Assembly: GCA_900491605.1 (NCBI GenBank)
Contig: UESW01001605.1
Coordinates: 201,407 to 265,406, forward strand
Direction: 5' to 3'
Origin: Calamus simplicifolius
Taxonomy: Eukaryota; Streptophyta; Magnoliopsida; Arecales; Arecaceae
Length of the DNA stretch: 64,000 nucleotides
Part shown: positions 32,455 through 45,073 of the stretch, in pieces
Numbering within the stretch: position 1 is the first letter of the stretch
Layout: each line of letters begins with the position of its first letter
Notes under the pieces: model-generated
The model's input: the letters and a program-made list of their open reading frames with translations, nothing else
Told to the model about the DNA's origin: nothing
Database searches by the model: none
Made by a program: the position numbers and the translations under genes

Positions 32455-34332
32455 GGTGTCTCTAATAACTGAAAAAAAATAGAACGAGTCAATTATTATG
32501 AATGCAAATCATCGATTTAATATGGAAATGTTAACATTTTAATTAAATCGATTTCTCCCACTATTTTATCGAGCTCAATAGCCCTCTCTATTAATCTCAA
32601 AAATTATCAAATAATTTTCTAGTGGGCTAGGACCCTCAAATTGACTTACCTTGACCTTGGCTATGGCACAACAAATCTTAGTAAGCCAAATTAGGTAGAT
32701 TTGTATCAATCACATCAAATGTGACTCCTAGATCATTTAGGGGACATTGCCTTGTCAATCACATCTGATGTGATCACCCTAAACATTGCCTCTAGATTAG
32801 ACTGACCCTGACTATGGCCAATTATGCCAGCTAACCTAGTTAAGTCAACCCATTGTTCCCCAATCAACTCCTCATAGGTTCACTTGATCTTGGCTATGGC
32901 ACAACAAATCTCATGCCCTAATGATTTTGTATCATGTGAACAATGGAAGGCTAATGACTTAATATTCGTGGAGGGATTTAGCGCATTTAGGTCCCATCAT
33001 GCATGTACAACATTTGTATCATGCTAGGTTACATATCCTATATGTGAATTTTAGATTAATTTCAATTAACCTAAATTTCATAAGATCCAATCTTATGATT
33101 GGGACTCCTAATCAAATTAGGATCCTGATCACTATCTAATATGGGAACCCTAATCATGTGACCAAATCAATTGCTACCATCCTGATTAACCTTAATTGAT
33201 CTAATCAATTAAGAGCTTTCCTTAACAATGGCCAGATCAGCTGATCAATGGGGTCCTATTTAGCATACCCTTCGATCCCATTGAATGGGTTTTCCAGGCA
33301 GAACGGAGCAATTAAAAACCATGATCGCACCTTTCTAGACACCATTGTAGTTAAGCCCAATTGATTTGATCAATTATGGAATCATAGGATCAAACAATGA
33401 TATGGTTAAATCTAATTTTTCTTAAACCTTATCATCTATTACACATTATGATAAGATAAGATAGTGATCTTTAGGGATTTATGATAAGTGTCAAATATTT
33501 TATAACAATTTATTTTATATATTTGTCTTATCATTATCTGTTATGATAAATTTATTTTCATCACATGAAAATCCTAATTGGTCTCTATCATAACATCCCT
33601 AACATGATAACATGTCAAAATTTAAAATTTTAATTTTAATCTTGATTATCATGTTATCATGATATAATTATTTTAGACTTTAATCACGTTATTTATCATG
33701 TCAAAATTAAATTCTGAACATGATATGTTAAATTTCAGCCTTTATGATTATGTCATACATAAATCATAATTTTTAATTTTTAACATGATCAAATCTAAAT
33801 AATTCATTTATTATCATATAATAAACTTATTAAATATTTAATTTCATCAATATAATTATTTTAGATTTTAATCATGTTATTTATCATGTCAAAATTAAAT
33901 TCTAAACATGATATGTTAAATTTCAGCCTTTATGATTATGTCACACATAAATCATAATTTTTAATTTTTAACATGATCAAATCTAAATAATTCACATTTA
34001 TTATCATATAATAAACTTATTAAATATTTAATCTTCATCAATATAATTATTTTAGATTTTAATCATGTTATTTATCATGTCAAAATTAAATTCTAAACAT
34101 GATATGTTAAATTTCAGCCTTTATGATTATGTCATACATAAATCATAATTTTTAATTTTTAACATGATCAAATCTAAATAATTCACGTTTATTATCATAT
34201 AATAAACTTATTAAATATTTAATCTTCATCATATGGCAATATTTATATTTTACATCGCATGTAAAATTTAGATCTATGTTTATAAAAACTAGAACTCAGG
34301 TAATCTATCAAATTAACTGAATTTGAAGCCTG
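32455..34332 (-). other. Copia-A untranslated leader
   Basis: 1.9 kb between the primer site and gag. It is very AT-rich toward the LTR and holds a three-copy 188-191-bp repeat. No coding region or intron signature stands out. Confidence 0.7.
33662..34229 (-). repeat. Three-copy 188-191-bp tandem repeat in Copia-A leader
   Basis: Copies start at 33662, 33850 and 34041 (word ATATAATTATTTTAGA). They are nearly identical, containing ATGATATGTTAAATTTCAGC and TTTAACATGATCAAATCTAA. Copies 2 and 3 are closer to each other than to copy 1. Confidence 0.93.
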
Positions 34333-34350
34333 AGGAGGCTCTGATACCAC
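34333..34350 (-). other. Copia-A primer binding site
   Basis: On the minus strand TGGTATCAGAGCCTCCTC follows the 5' LTR after one base. This is the standard copia site for initiator methionyl tRNA. Confidence 0.92.
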
Positions 34351-36549
34351 TGTTGGGAATTTCGTATGTTATATATGAATCAAATTCATATAACACGCAG
34401 CAAAAATAAAAATAAATACAAATTTAATTCCCAAAGCCCAAGATCCTCAGGGAACAGATTCAGTTAACAAGAAATAACACATGATTATTAATAGATCATA
34501 CCTGTGTTCTTTATTGGGGATGATGCCCGATGAAGCCGGTAAATGATTTACCACTAGCCGTCCATGCGTCCGCCTCTAATGGTGATCCACGCGAAGATCT
34601 TTGGATGATGTCTCTCAGGATTGGATGATAACCTTCTTGCGAGGGGTGCTAGCGCCTCTTTTCTTTTCTATTGATTTTCCAAATCAAAAAGGATTTCTTG
34701 ATCAAGATCAAATCTTGATCAATCAAGAGAGAAAGAGAGAGAAAGGACATTTTAGAGAGAGAAAGGGTGTGTTAGGCATCCAAGAGAGAGAAGAGAGGAG
34801 TTCGGTGTCTCTCGAAGGGGGTATTTCTCTCCTTTTATACATGAAAAGGAGGTTGTGTGGTTCCATAAAAAAAGAAATTTTATCACAACCACCTAACCAT
34901 TCAACCTTATCAAGTTGATAACAATTATCCTAACAAATTTAGGATATTTGCTATCATGATAATGTTAAGATTACAACCACCAAACCACATCCCTAAAAAT
35001 TAGGAAATTGGTTATCCCATGAAACCAACGTCGCAACCTTGAATTTGGCTTCATGAGAATGCCCCAAATCATGGGGTTCACTCCTCCATGATGTGGAGAT
35101 GGGTCATGTCCATCACATGGGCATGGATCCATCCTCCACGTGGCACGATCTCAGCCCTCGGTTTAATTGGGTTTCCATGAATCAAATCATGCCATCATAT
35201 GGACCCAATTAAATACCATATTATTAATCTCAATTAATCTAAGCCATCCATCACATGGATCAAGCCTAATTAATGGATTTCATATGTACATCTCATGTAC
35301 AAAAGGTCTCTCTTTTGAACAAAAAATTCTTTTCTCTATAATGAATCCTATTCATCAATTTCATGTTCTCTCATTAAGATTGAGTCAAACCCAATCCTAA
35401 TTTATTGGTTATCTAATTTGAATTAAGTCCAACTTAATTCCCATTTTAACTTCATCCAAAATCTTCTTAATGCGTGTGACCCATTAGGTCCCTTGACACG
35501 TTGGTAATAATCATGTCCCTAATATTGACCCTAAGGATGACTTGATCAACACCTTGTCCAAGTCAATTCTTTAACCAAATCAACTCTTTGATTAAGTCAA
35601 AGAATCCATGATTATAGATCATGAGCGGCCTCTAGCAAAGCATCATGACCACCCAAGTGTTAAGGGTTTGTTGACGTGGTCATCAACACCTGTCCATGAA
35701 CGGTTACCGTACGATTCAATCCCTTCGTCACATATCCCAGATCAATCAGTGGTATGGAATGTGTCAACCATATAATTGATCTTTGTTTACTTGATCTCAG
35801 AAAAATTGACTCATATGAATTAGAACTTCGAAACCATTTCGAATTCCAACTCAACCTTGCAAGGATTTAACAGTCAATTTAATCCATCAAGTGGCCGTGG
35901 GATATAACCCTTTCTATCAAGGGAGACGAATCCTGTCTTGATCAAACACCACCTTCATGTGCTTCATATCATACCCAATCGATACCATATTTGCCACCGT
36001 GGCTAGAGCGACGTTTGCATGTCGTCAAAGCATGATATTCCACACATAAGGTGCAATGAAGATCTCAAGTCAAAGGATCACTCGCACCACCGTCATCAAA
36101 GATCAACCATCGATACTATATAGAATATCCATATGGGATCTCTGTGCGGGTCATCCAATGTATCACAATAACAACATCCACACATCATATCCAAGTATCT
36201 TCATACTTCAGCTTGCAAGATCAGCTGCACACCATAAAGGTGAAGATATGCAATGTGTGCTAGTCTCAACGGCGTTCGACAGTGTCCAATCCTGTCTACG
36301 CATCGACTAGGAAAGTTTAAAGAATTGAACCATAATGTGCAATTTTGGATCTCACAATTTGTAATCTCTATTACAAATTTCATATGCATAGCTCGCATTC
36401 TTTTGGACTTTATCTCACAGAAAAAATATATCTAATATATATATATAATACCTGGATAGATAAAGAAACCAATAAATTTGATTTGCATCCATAAAGAAAT
36501 GTGTACAAACTAGCATCTTATCCAATTGGATCTAGGGCACACACTAATA
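34351..36549 (-). repeat. Copia-A 5' LTR (right)
   Basis: 2199 bp, TGTTGGGAATTTCG ... CACTAATA. The terminal CA has become TA (compare CACTAACA on the left copy). TATAAAAGG on the minus strand at 34831-34839 is a good TATA box. Confidence 0.95.
34831..34839 (-). promoter_or_regulatory. TATA box of Copia-A 5' LTR
   Basis: TATAAAAGG read on the minus strand, present in both LTRs and about 490 bp before the internal end of the LTR. Confidence 0.6.
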
Positions 36550-36554
36550 CAACC
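36550..36554 (+). repeat. Target site duplication of Copia-A (right copy)
   Basis: CAACC, identical to 26267-26271. Confidence 0.92.
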
Positions 36555-39500
36555 CATATATGAAACTCTGATGAGTTATTTGCTTGTAAGATATGTTCAT
36601 TATTAGTTGCATTACTACTACTGCTCACTTCAGCTTGTGGATTATCCTATAAGTTTCTATGGTTAACTTTTTGTACAAGTCTCTAATCCGATCCTTTTGT
36701 CAAATCTTGAATATAAAATACTTGTTATTTTTGCGAGGCCAAAATATGGATCATCCATTGTCCTCCAACAAACACACTTGTGAAATTATTGTCCTCCTGT
36801 ATTCTTTTTCTTCATGGATTAGTATCGTACCATTTGCACTTCAATAAAATGACATGATTATTGAACAAATAGGACAACTCAATTACTTCTTCTAATACTC
36901 TGTAAGATTTGCTTCCATCTGGCCCTTCTACATACACACCAGTGTTTTGTATCTTATGGAAAATATCACATTCGTGTGTTAGAAACTTAACACCGTTCAT
37001 AATATACCCAGGATAAGAATATGCATTCATAAGTGATTGAGAGGCTAATGCATACAATTCATATGTTGCTTATGATGATTTAATAGATCGTAAATTAATT
37101 TCCAATCTATAAATCATAGTTGGAGAAAACTAAATTAATAATTTTAGAAAAAGAATAAGTTTAGATTTATAGAAAATGAATAAAATGATTTAAAGAATAA
37201 TGACTTACTTTGTCTCTGAACCAAAGAGGAAATTCAATTTCTTGTTTATGATCTAAGTTTGTGCCACCCTTAGCCCACAATAAGTTCATGTGCTCACTAA
37301 ATATTAAACACAATAAAATTAGATAATATACTTTAATACGAAAAGAGAAATAAGTTTAGATGAAGTTTGGCAAAACTTACTCCAAATACTTTTGCATTTG
37401 ACGGCCAGAATTGTTAAGCACATACCATCCTGCCTTTAAACGAAGTTCTGAATCAAGCATTATGACATTCTTCTTTCCCAATGGTCGACCAATACATTGA
37501 AACACACTTAATTGTCGTGCTGGTTCATTCCCTCATATATCTTGGTGTCATTCAAGTCTACAAAATTTAATCTCAATATTCCCTTTTAAGTACATTGAAC
37601 AAAATGTTAAAGCTTTATTCACAATGTAACCCTCCGCAATTGAACCTTTTGGGCGAGCTTGATTACGAACATACTGCTTGTACACTTTTATCATTCTTTC
37701 AAATGGATACATCATTCGTGTATACACTGGACCCCCTAATAATGCTTCTCTTGGCAGATGCAACATCAAATGCACCATAATGTCAAAAAAGGTAGGTGGA
37801 AATATTCGTTCAAGTTTGCATAATAAAAGAACCACTTGATGTTGAAGACCCTCTAAGTCTTTAACAATCAACTTTCGAGCACAAATTTGTTGAAAGAACT
37901 TAGATAACTCAAAAAATGACCTCACGAGTCTCCTTATTCAAGAATGGTCGAATCACAGAATGTAATAATCTTTGAACGATGATATGACAATCATGAGACT
38001 TCAATCCATATATCTTACCATCAGACTCACTCACATTCTTCGATAAATTTGCTGCGAAGTTATCTGAAAATCTCATTGACTTAATAAAATTAACAAATAT
38101 CTTTCGTTCTTCTTGTGATAATGTGTAACTTGCTTATGGCTTCTTCCATCGAATCCCATCTTTAAAAATGTGTAATTCTTTTCTGATGAGATCAAGTCTT
38201 GCTTTGGTTGTATCCTTAGACTTGCCATCGATGCTCAATAAAGTTCCCAACAAGCTGTCACACATTTTTTTCAATATGCAAAATATCTAAATTGTCAGCA
38301 TAACACATTGTGCCAATATGGTAATTCATAAAGAATACTCTTCTTACTCCAGCTCAACTCGGTAGAAGATCGTTCCAACTTTTATGCCCCCAAAATTCTT
38401 ATGCTTTTCTGATATCTTCTTTGGTAACTTTTCTAATTGTCTTAATATAATTTCACCAGGATATTGCATTGGAGGTTCCTGATAATCAGGCTTGCCATTA
38501 AACTACCTACTCCTTCTCAAAATGGTTTCACTTATAGGAAGAAAATGCCTATATCTTGTGTATGCAATTTTACTTCCCATTTTCATCAAAGGTGTTTCTT
38601 CATTACAAGTATAGCATGCTTTATATGCTTTTGTGCTCCATCCAGATATATATTGAAATGCAAGATAATCATGAGATGAAGATGTAATAGCATCACGCAT
38701 ATGAAACACTTAGTATATGCATCATAAGTGTCAACACCAATCTCCCATAACATTTTTAATTCATCTACAAGAGGCATCAAAAAACATCAAAATCCTTGCC
38801 AAGAGCTTTAGGACCAAGGATTAATAAAGACATTATCATGTTTGTTTCTTTCATACACCTCCAAGGTGGGAAATTATAAGGCACCATAATGATTGACCAC
38901 ATGTTGTATGAGTTACTCATATTCCCATATGGATTAAATCTATCAGTTGCCAAACCCAACCAAATATTTTTAGGTTCTTAAGCAAAAGTAGGATACTTTT
39001 TGTCGAAATCCTTCCAAGATTCTCCATCTGCAGGATGCCTAAGTACACCTTCGTTCTTAGGACATTCACTTTTATGCCACCTCATATCTTTTGCTGTGTA
39101 TCACGAACTATAAAGTCATTTTAATCAAGGAGTCAATAGAAAATATTGCAAGACTTTATGTGGGACTTTTTTTCTTTTGTGTTTCTATCGATCCAACAAG
39201 ATTCTCCACACAACAATTTTACATATTCACGATTTCTTTCCAAAATATAGCACAATCAAACTTACATACATCGATGGACTCATAACTTAGGCCAAGATTG
39301 CGTAATAATTTTTTTGCTTCGTAATATGAACCTGCCAACTTAGTCCCATTTAGAAATGCCTCTTTCAAAAGCTTTAAAAGCATATCAAAAGACTTGTTAC
39401 TCCAATTATTCAAAACTTTCAAATGAAGAAGCTTCACTAGGAAAGTAAAAGAAGAGAAATTTGTACACCCAAGGTACAATCAGTTTCTATCTCTTGAAAC

Positions 39501-39911
39501 AACTTATCATATCGATCAACATTAGAAGTTCTTACAACTTAGGAAACATCATCAACTATCTCACAAGGGGTTTTAAATGCACTCGGGTCAATAATGTCCA
39601 CTAATACATCTAACATTTCATCACCGTCATCTTTCTCAGTGACATGTACATCTTCTGGTTGTTGAGGCTCAAGAGACTTTCCATGATAATACCATGTTTG
39701 ATATGACTGTTGAAAACCCTTATCAATCGAAGTGATTATGAACAACCCTCAAATTCTACCAATAATGATTAAGACACTTTCGACATGGGCATCTCACTTT
39801 ACCATCTTCATTGACATAAGCCTCTGCCCTTGAAATAAACATCTTAACACCATCAAGATATTTCTTCGACAAACGATTTTTTATGAAAGTCCAGCTCTTA
39901 TCAATTGTCAT
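36550..39911 (-). pseudogene. tnpD: CACTA transposase tnpD (TNP2-like), broken
   Basis: Catalytic transposase of En/Spm elements, which cuts at the terminal repeats. Domains in order on the minus strand: the transposase-associated N-terminus (ATG 39911, IDKSWTFIKNRLSKKYLDGV, CPCRKCLNHYW); Transposase_21/TNP2 core in pieces (39479-39219; 38709-38503; 38959-38777 with GLATDRFNPYGNMSNSYNMW and PGPKALGKDFDVF); DUF4218 (37925-37548, LLCKLERIFPPTFFDIMVHL, YVRNQARPKGSIAEGYI); DUF4216 (37057-36812, VKFLTHECDIFHKIQNTGV, KCKWYDTNP); then QVFYIQDLTKGSD. Stops and indels break it between and within domains, and Copia-A removes the C-terminus. Introns normally exist in such genes, so some gaps may be introns. 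It cannot make a whole transposase. Confidence 0.88.
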
Positions 39912-41697
39912 CTTGACAAATCTTGTAATTTATATGTATGTAAGAAGTGTTTTAAATAAGTTTCACCTTCACTTCAAATAATCTAAAAGGTAAGGCCCTA
40001 TCCCATTCAAGATTATTTGTGTGATATATTATTCTACTAGTAATCATCGTTGTTTACGTTGAAATTTTGGTAGCATTTCCTTATAGTTCTCCCAAATGTG
40101 TAGCATATACATAGTATATGCCACACTAGGAGAATATATGAAGAAATACCAACCAATATATCAATCAACGATGACTAATAGCAGACTAACATATCGTAAA
40201 AAATAATTTCAAACTGTTCACTAGGACAATTCGAGAATTTGTAAGACTATTCAGTCTTACAAACTCTCAAACGGGTCAAAAGATTATAATGTCATATAAA
40301 ATGATATGCAAATGCAAAAAGTCACATAACAGATACTATGTGACACATATTATGAATTTAAATTGATGAATCTCCTTTTCTACTATACTAACATTCTATA
40401 TATAAAGATATAAAAATAAATCAACCAAATAACTAAGTATAATAGTCATCTAAGTATAACAATTGTTCAATAGGACTTCTAAGTTTGATAGTTTACCTCC
40501 AATAACAAATTGACAGTAGTCAAAAACCACCACTAAATTCGTTAAAACAATGGAAGTTTTCAGCCGAATCCACTTAAATATGATTCAAAACAACAAAACC
40601 AATCAGCATTAAAATCATGAAACATGCAAAGCAAGCCTTTAGCAATTAAAATCACTATTCTTGGATATTATAATCAAATCAATTAAAGTTGCAATGTTTC
40701 AGTGTAACCATACTGTGCCAACATTTGATCAGTATAATAAGAATAGTGTAAACTAAATCAAAAGAAGCTTACCGAAACTATATATGTGCATATGTATGGA
40801 AACATCACCCTGTTCCACTCCCATAGAGCTTCAATAAATGCTTTCAGGTAATGAAAAACTTATAACAAGACTCCTAAAACCACAGCAGTCATAATCCAAT
40901 ACAAGAAAAATATATAAACAATCATTATTTCCTAAATCCAATGCCTAATCAATCAATATGTACCAACCAAAAAAAAAAAAAAACATAATATTTCCTAGAA
41001 ATGATTTTAGGCTGTCATTGTTGTATCATATATTTCTTCAGGCCGATGGCAGAAAATGTTTCTGACTTGTAAAAAAAAAACAAACCACACAAAAAGGAAG
41101 ATCCTAGCTAGATAAGGGCATAAATAGCATGGTTGAAGTGAAAGAATACCACAAGCCCACTGTTCATATACCGTCGATGGTGGGAATTGCAACCATGTCC
41201 TTTCAGACCAGATTAGCTATGTAATGAAACGTTAGAAGATAAAATTAAAAACAAGCCGGATTGAAGCATTGTAATTCCTGAATCTATATCACACCTATAT
41301 CACAATTTTCAATAATTAGATAACAAAGAACCGCTGCAGCCAGGAAAACCACAAGCAAGGTAGTGGTTCCGGATGGCGAACAGTAAAGAAATAAAGAATT
41401 CGAACTACTTACTATGAAGAATAAAGCAGCAGGCTCTTGCTAGAAGATAACTTCAGTGATAAAAAGTGGGGAAAATGACTTGACATGGATTTCTGTGAGA
41501 AAAGATTCAGAACAAACCAGAGGCAGGAGCAATCAAACAGTCCATATATGGATCCATGAAAAACGAAAAAAAATCCAGAATAACCAAACACAGAAATCTC
41601 AATAAATAACAATAGAAATCGGGACCTCTTGTAGCACCCACGGCGACAGAAGCGGTGGCGAGAAGAAAAGATTGGGTTTTGGTCAATCTCCTCGTCC
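39912..41697 (-). other. CACTA region upstream of tnpD
   Basis: AT-rich, non-coding, 1.8 kb between the tnpD start and Tat-2. A plausible 5' leader/intron region of the transposon; the sequence resumes after Tat-2 at 53069. ORFs at 41007-41192 and 41412-41755 match nothing and the latter runs into the LTR. Confidence 0.5.
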
Positions 41698-42271
41698 TGT
41701 TGTAGCCAAAGCACGTCTTCTTGACGCTAGGTGACGAAGGAGCTTCTGTTCCCACCTCTCAGATGGCAAGCCTACAAAAAAGTCCTCAAGGATCGGGAAT
41801 TTTCGGCGAGGACCCTCCGACGGTCAAGTTAGTGTCTTGGAAAATAGTTCGAAAGTTATCCCCAGAAAAGCCTATCTTCTGAAGTCCCCTTTTTGCACGC
41901 TTTCAGGGAGTAGTGGCCGTACAGGTGATAGTGAGCCTGGCCACGTTCGTAACGTCCCATTATCCGCAATCGTCGGGAGCTAGTGGGCCATGTGGTGGTG
42001 ACCAGAGACTAATGCACTATGTGGTAGTTGTGGGGAGATAGTGGGCCACGTGGCGGTTGCCGAGGACTGGTGAGCCACACCGAGGGGAACCTTGGAGGTC
42101 CAAGGCCGAGGGGGCCGCGGAGGTCCGAGACCGAGGGGACTCTGGGAGGTCCAAGGTCGAGCGGACCGCGGAGGTCCGAGGCCGAGGGGACCGTGGAGGT
42201 CCGAGGCCGAGGGGAACTCCCCGTTAGCCCCTTATCTCGTTAACTTTAACAGAGCTTGATCAGCCACATCA
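41698..42271 (-). repeat. Tat-2 3' LTR (left)
   Basis: 574 bp, TGTTGTAGCCAAAGC ... CAGCCACATCA. Matches 52328-53068 at both ends but is 167 bp shorter: it has five array units against about eleven, and lacks about 20 bp that hold the TATA box in the other copy. Confidence 0.95.
42088..42216 (-). repeat. 25-bp array in Tat-2 3' LTR, five units
   Basis: Units of the form GGAGGTCCGAGGCCGAGGGG plus about five bases. Same unit as the array at 52738-53012. Confidence 0.93.
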
Positions 42272-42288
42272 GATGCCCCCGCACCCCT
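42272..42288 (-). other. Tat-2 polypurine tract
   Basis: On the minus strand AGGGGTGCGGGGGCATC directly precedes the LTR start TGATGTGGC. It is purine-rich, as expected for plus-strand DNA priming. Tat-3 has the related GGAGCGAAGGGGCATC at the same junction. Confidence 0.65.
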
Positions 42289-42625
42289 GAGATGGTGTGG
42301 GTCCACTTTCCGCCCATCGAAAGGGGCGTGAACTCACCCGGTGGCTGATCCCGGCCAGCCACCAATGGCAACAGTGGCAAGTATCCATGGGGCACGAGGA
42401 CTTATTAATGCCAGTGACCTGGGATGTTGTAGCGTCACCGCTACTGTTGATTTGCACCGTTGGATGTGGGAGGATCCTTCTTGGAAAGGCACTGGCCATC
42501 ATCGCCATCATTAGAATGACGTTATCGATATCCCGCTATCAGCGCTGAGCAACTGCCGAGGCATCCCTCCTAGCAGGAGGCATGCGCGTGGCAGGCTGGC
42601 ATAGGCAGGACAGCTCGAGGGGAGC

Positions 42626-42633
42626 TATAATAA
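42626..42633 (+). promoter_or_regulatory. TATA-like box for the Tat-2 antisense gene
   Basis: TATAATAA about 130 bp upstream of the antisense ATG at 42758, between the 3' LTR and the gene. The spacing suits a promoter with a leader of about 100 bp. It is inferred from sequence and position only. Confidence 0.45.
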
Positions 42634-42757
42634 GGGGAATGCCCCAAGTCTGTTGCCTTACTACTCCCAGAATCATCTTCTCCTTGAGCTCCCTCTGACC
42701 GAGTCTTGATACCCTCTTCGCCATTTTTCCTTCGCTAGCCAAGTTAGTCATTCTCCC

Positions 42758-45073
42758 ATGTCTTTCTCACCTTCTTGGTCCTCCTCGGCTCTTCCCTAGG
42801 GTTATAGTCCTCCTCTGCACGCGCAGGCTTCTCCATCTCCCCCTCCCTCCTAGTCCTCTTCTCCCTCCTCCGAGGACCAGGTTCCTCTGTTCCAACGGTG
42901 GGTCATAGGTCGGGCCCCCACCAGGCCTCGTCCGATTGCCGCTGGGACCCATAGGGCCTCCTTAGAGTCTCCTGATAAGGTTACCTCCACTGTGACCAGC
43001 TAGGAACTGGCCAGGATCAAAGCCATTTATAGGATTCCCGATAGCGTCCGATTGTACATCCCCACCCCAGATGACAGGGTGATCTCCTCCCGCCCCAGGA
43101 GGGTTGCCCTGTATGAGGACTTCCTCAAGGCCGGACTTCGACTGCCTCTTCACCCTTTAATCTCTAACCTCCTAGACTTCTATTCCCTAACACTATCACA
43201 ACTGGTTTCGAATTCTGTCCGTACCCTTTGTTCTTTCTTTGTCCTATGCCACCTCCATGGATTAGAGCCCAAGGTGTCCCTTTTCCGTAGTTTCTACAAC
43301 CTCCGCCAACAATCGGACTGGTGGGTGTTTCAACCTCAACCCATCCGAACCTTGAAGTTTGGCCTTCCTACCTCAATCAAAGGATGGAAGACCTTATTCT
43401 TTTTCGCCGATGTCGAAGGGGGGAGGCCGAGTTGGGGGGACCCGAATGTGGGGCCGAACTAGAATCATCTGGTAACTCCGAGGGACAAGGAGGCATTCGG
43501 CATGTTGCAGATGGCTGAGATTCCCCGATGTAACCAATTGCTAACGGAGGTCAATCTCCAGTTCGCGGGCCTCCTCTCGAGCGGCGGTGAGCAGCCTTGG
43601 ATATCCTTCCTCTCGCTGCCCCCTCTCCATCTCTTCTTCTCTCTTTTCTCTCTTTCTCTTTTTTTTTTAATCCAGCTCTGACTTGTGCAGATATGAAGCT
43701 GCCCGATCGTATGGTGAGGAGGGCTGCAGTCAAGAAGAAGAAGAAAGCCATCAGTAACGCCAAGCCTTCGAGGAAGAGGCCCCAGTCTCCAAGCCCTTCT
43801 CGGTCTCCGACACGCTCTCTGACCTCGGCTCTGCTGATCCGCCGACCCTGGGAGCGCCAGGATCCACCTCGGGGGACCCTAGAGCCGGTCCTCCCCATCG
43901 ATCTTACCACCGAAACACCTCTTGAGGGGCCCCGGACTGAAGCTGCCCCCCAGTCGAGGAGCCAGCATTCATAGGTGCGGGGCCATCTTGCCCTGAGGCT
44001 GAGCCGACCCCGGAGGGAGTTTCGCCCGGGGCCTAGGCTGTGCGAGACCAGGCACCGGCAGGTTTGCAGGCCAAGGTAGAGGGGTCGACCTTTGGTGTGG
44101 CCCTGGGGGCGCCCCACCAGGATAGGGTCGAGAGGGAGGACGAGCCCGAGGCTTTCCCCTCTAGACCGCTATCGATGAGCCAGGGGCTGGAGGCCGAGTA
44201 GCTAATGGCTCAGATCTGCTGCCCCGAGCATCAAAGGGAGCTCCAATGCCAAGGTGCCACCTCTCTCCTTCAGGATGCCTTCTCGGCCCAAATATGAGTA
44301 AGTGCCATAATCACTTCTTTATACGTTGCTCTTGCTTCTTTCTAACTGTTTAGTGACGTCGGTCTTTTAATGCAGACGGCGAACTCCCTCGTAGCTTTGA
44401 GGGATATGTTCACTGGAATCGAGGAAGCACTCCGCCGGTCCCAGCAGGAAGACATTGGGATGCGGGCCAAGGCAGAGAGGGCCGAGGTGGCCCTAGTCAA
44501 GCGAGCCGAGGAGCTCGACGAGATCAAGTGTTAGGCCAAGATCGAGCTTGAACGCCTAAGGGGATGCCTAGAGGTCACCGAGGCGACCGTCAAGGCTCAA
44601 GACTTTCACCTCTAGTCCCTTGGCCTCGAGGTGGAGGCAGCGGGGAAGCGGGCCTCCGATGTTGAAAAGATCGTTCGAGAATCCAACACCCAAGCGGCAA
44701 GAATGGAAGAAGCCATCCACGGGTAGAGGAGAAGGTCAGGGCCGCCGAGGATAGGGCCGCGGTAGTGGAGGATAGGGCCATGGCAGCCGAGGGGAAAGCA
44801 GCCATGGCCGAAGAGAAAGTTGCTGTCAGTGTAGAGCAGGCGGCCAAGGCGGTGGATGAGTTCCGGAAGAGCACCGCCTTCGTGGAAGAATTGGCAGAAG
44901 CTTCCTCTGGCACCTACCTCCTCGGCTTCAGGGATGGCAAGGAGAAGGTCGGCCGAGTCCATGGCCTTACTGACCTCGATGGATTCGAGCCAGATGAGGT
45001 GTCGAAGGATTCGGCAGCATCTCCACGGCCGACCGACGACGAGCCCACCGGTGACGGGCCGACTAAGGCCTGA
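42758..45073 (+). pseudogene. Tat-2 antisense ORF: spliced, Transposase_28-like ('putative gypsy type transposon')
   Basis: Gene on the strand opposite gag-pol, between pol and the 3' LTR. Exon 1 42758-43586 carries the domain usually labelled putative gypsy-type transposon/Transposase_28 (RRVALYEDFLKAGLRLPLHP, FFVLCHLHGLEPKVSLFRSF, SDWWVFQP; about 43060-43460). Intron 43587-43690 is GTGAGC ... TTGTGCAG. Exon 2 43691-44297 is basic at its start, then Pro/Ser-rich. Intron 44298-44375 is GTAAGT ... TTAATGCAG. Exon 3 44376-45073 is Ala/Glu/Lys-rich, coiled-coil-like (AAEGKAAMAEEKVAVSVEQ), then YLLGFRDGKEKVGRVHGL, ending TGA 45071. Stops in frame (first at 42797) make this copy a pseudogene. The function of this family is unknown; the 'transposase' name is historical. 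Additional ORFs of this type are a known trait of Tat elements. Confidence 0.75.

Larger units (their letters stand above)
26272..36549 (-). mobile_element. Copia-A: full-length Ty1/copia element (Tork/Angela-like)
   Basis: 10.3-kb element read on the minus strand: 5' LTR 34351-36549, primer site, about 1.9-kb leader, gag-pol 32454-28502, 3' LTR 26272-28488, flanked by CAACC. Integrase precedes RT, as in copia. LTRs over 2 kb and the RT/RNase H style suggest the Tork/Angela group; the lineage is tentative. The two LTRs are very similar but differ at scattered sites, so the insertion is young relative to its CACTA host. The polyprotein has several frame breaks. Confidence 0.93.

Noticed and set aside
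41412..41755. Minus-strand frames read as a host exon (ATASVAVGATRG...)
   Set aside because: The start lies inside the Tat-2 LTR and no family similarity is seen.
43597..43974. ORF starting MDILPLAAPSPSLLLSF with an apparent signal peptide
   Set aside because: Its hydrophobic start is the translation of the pyrimidine-rich intron 43587-43690; only the part from 43691 is likely coding, as exon 2.
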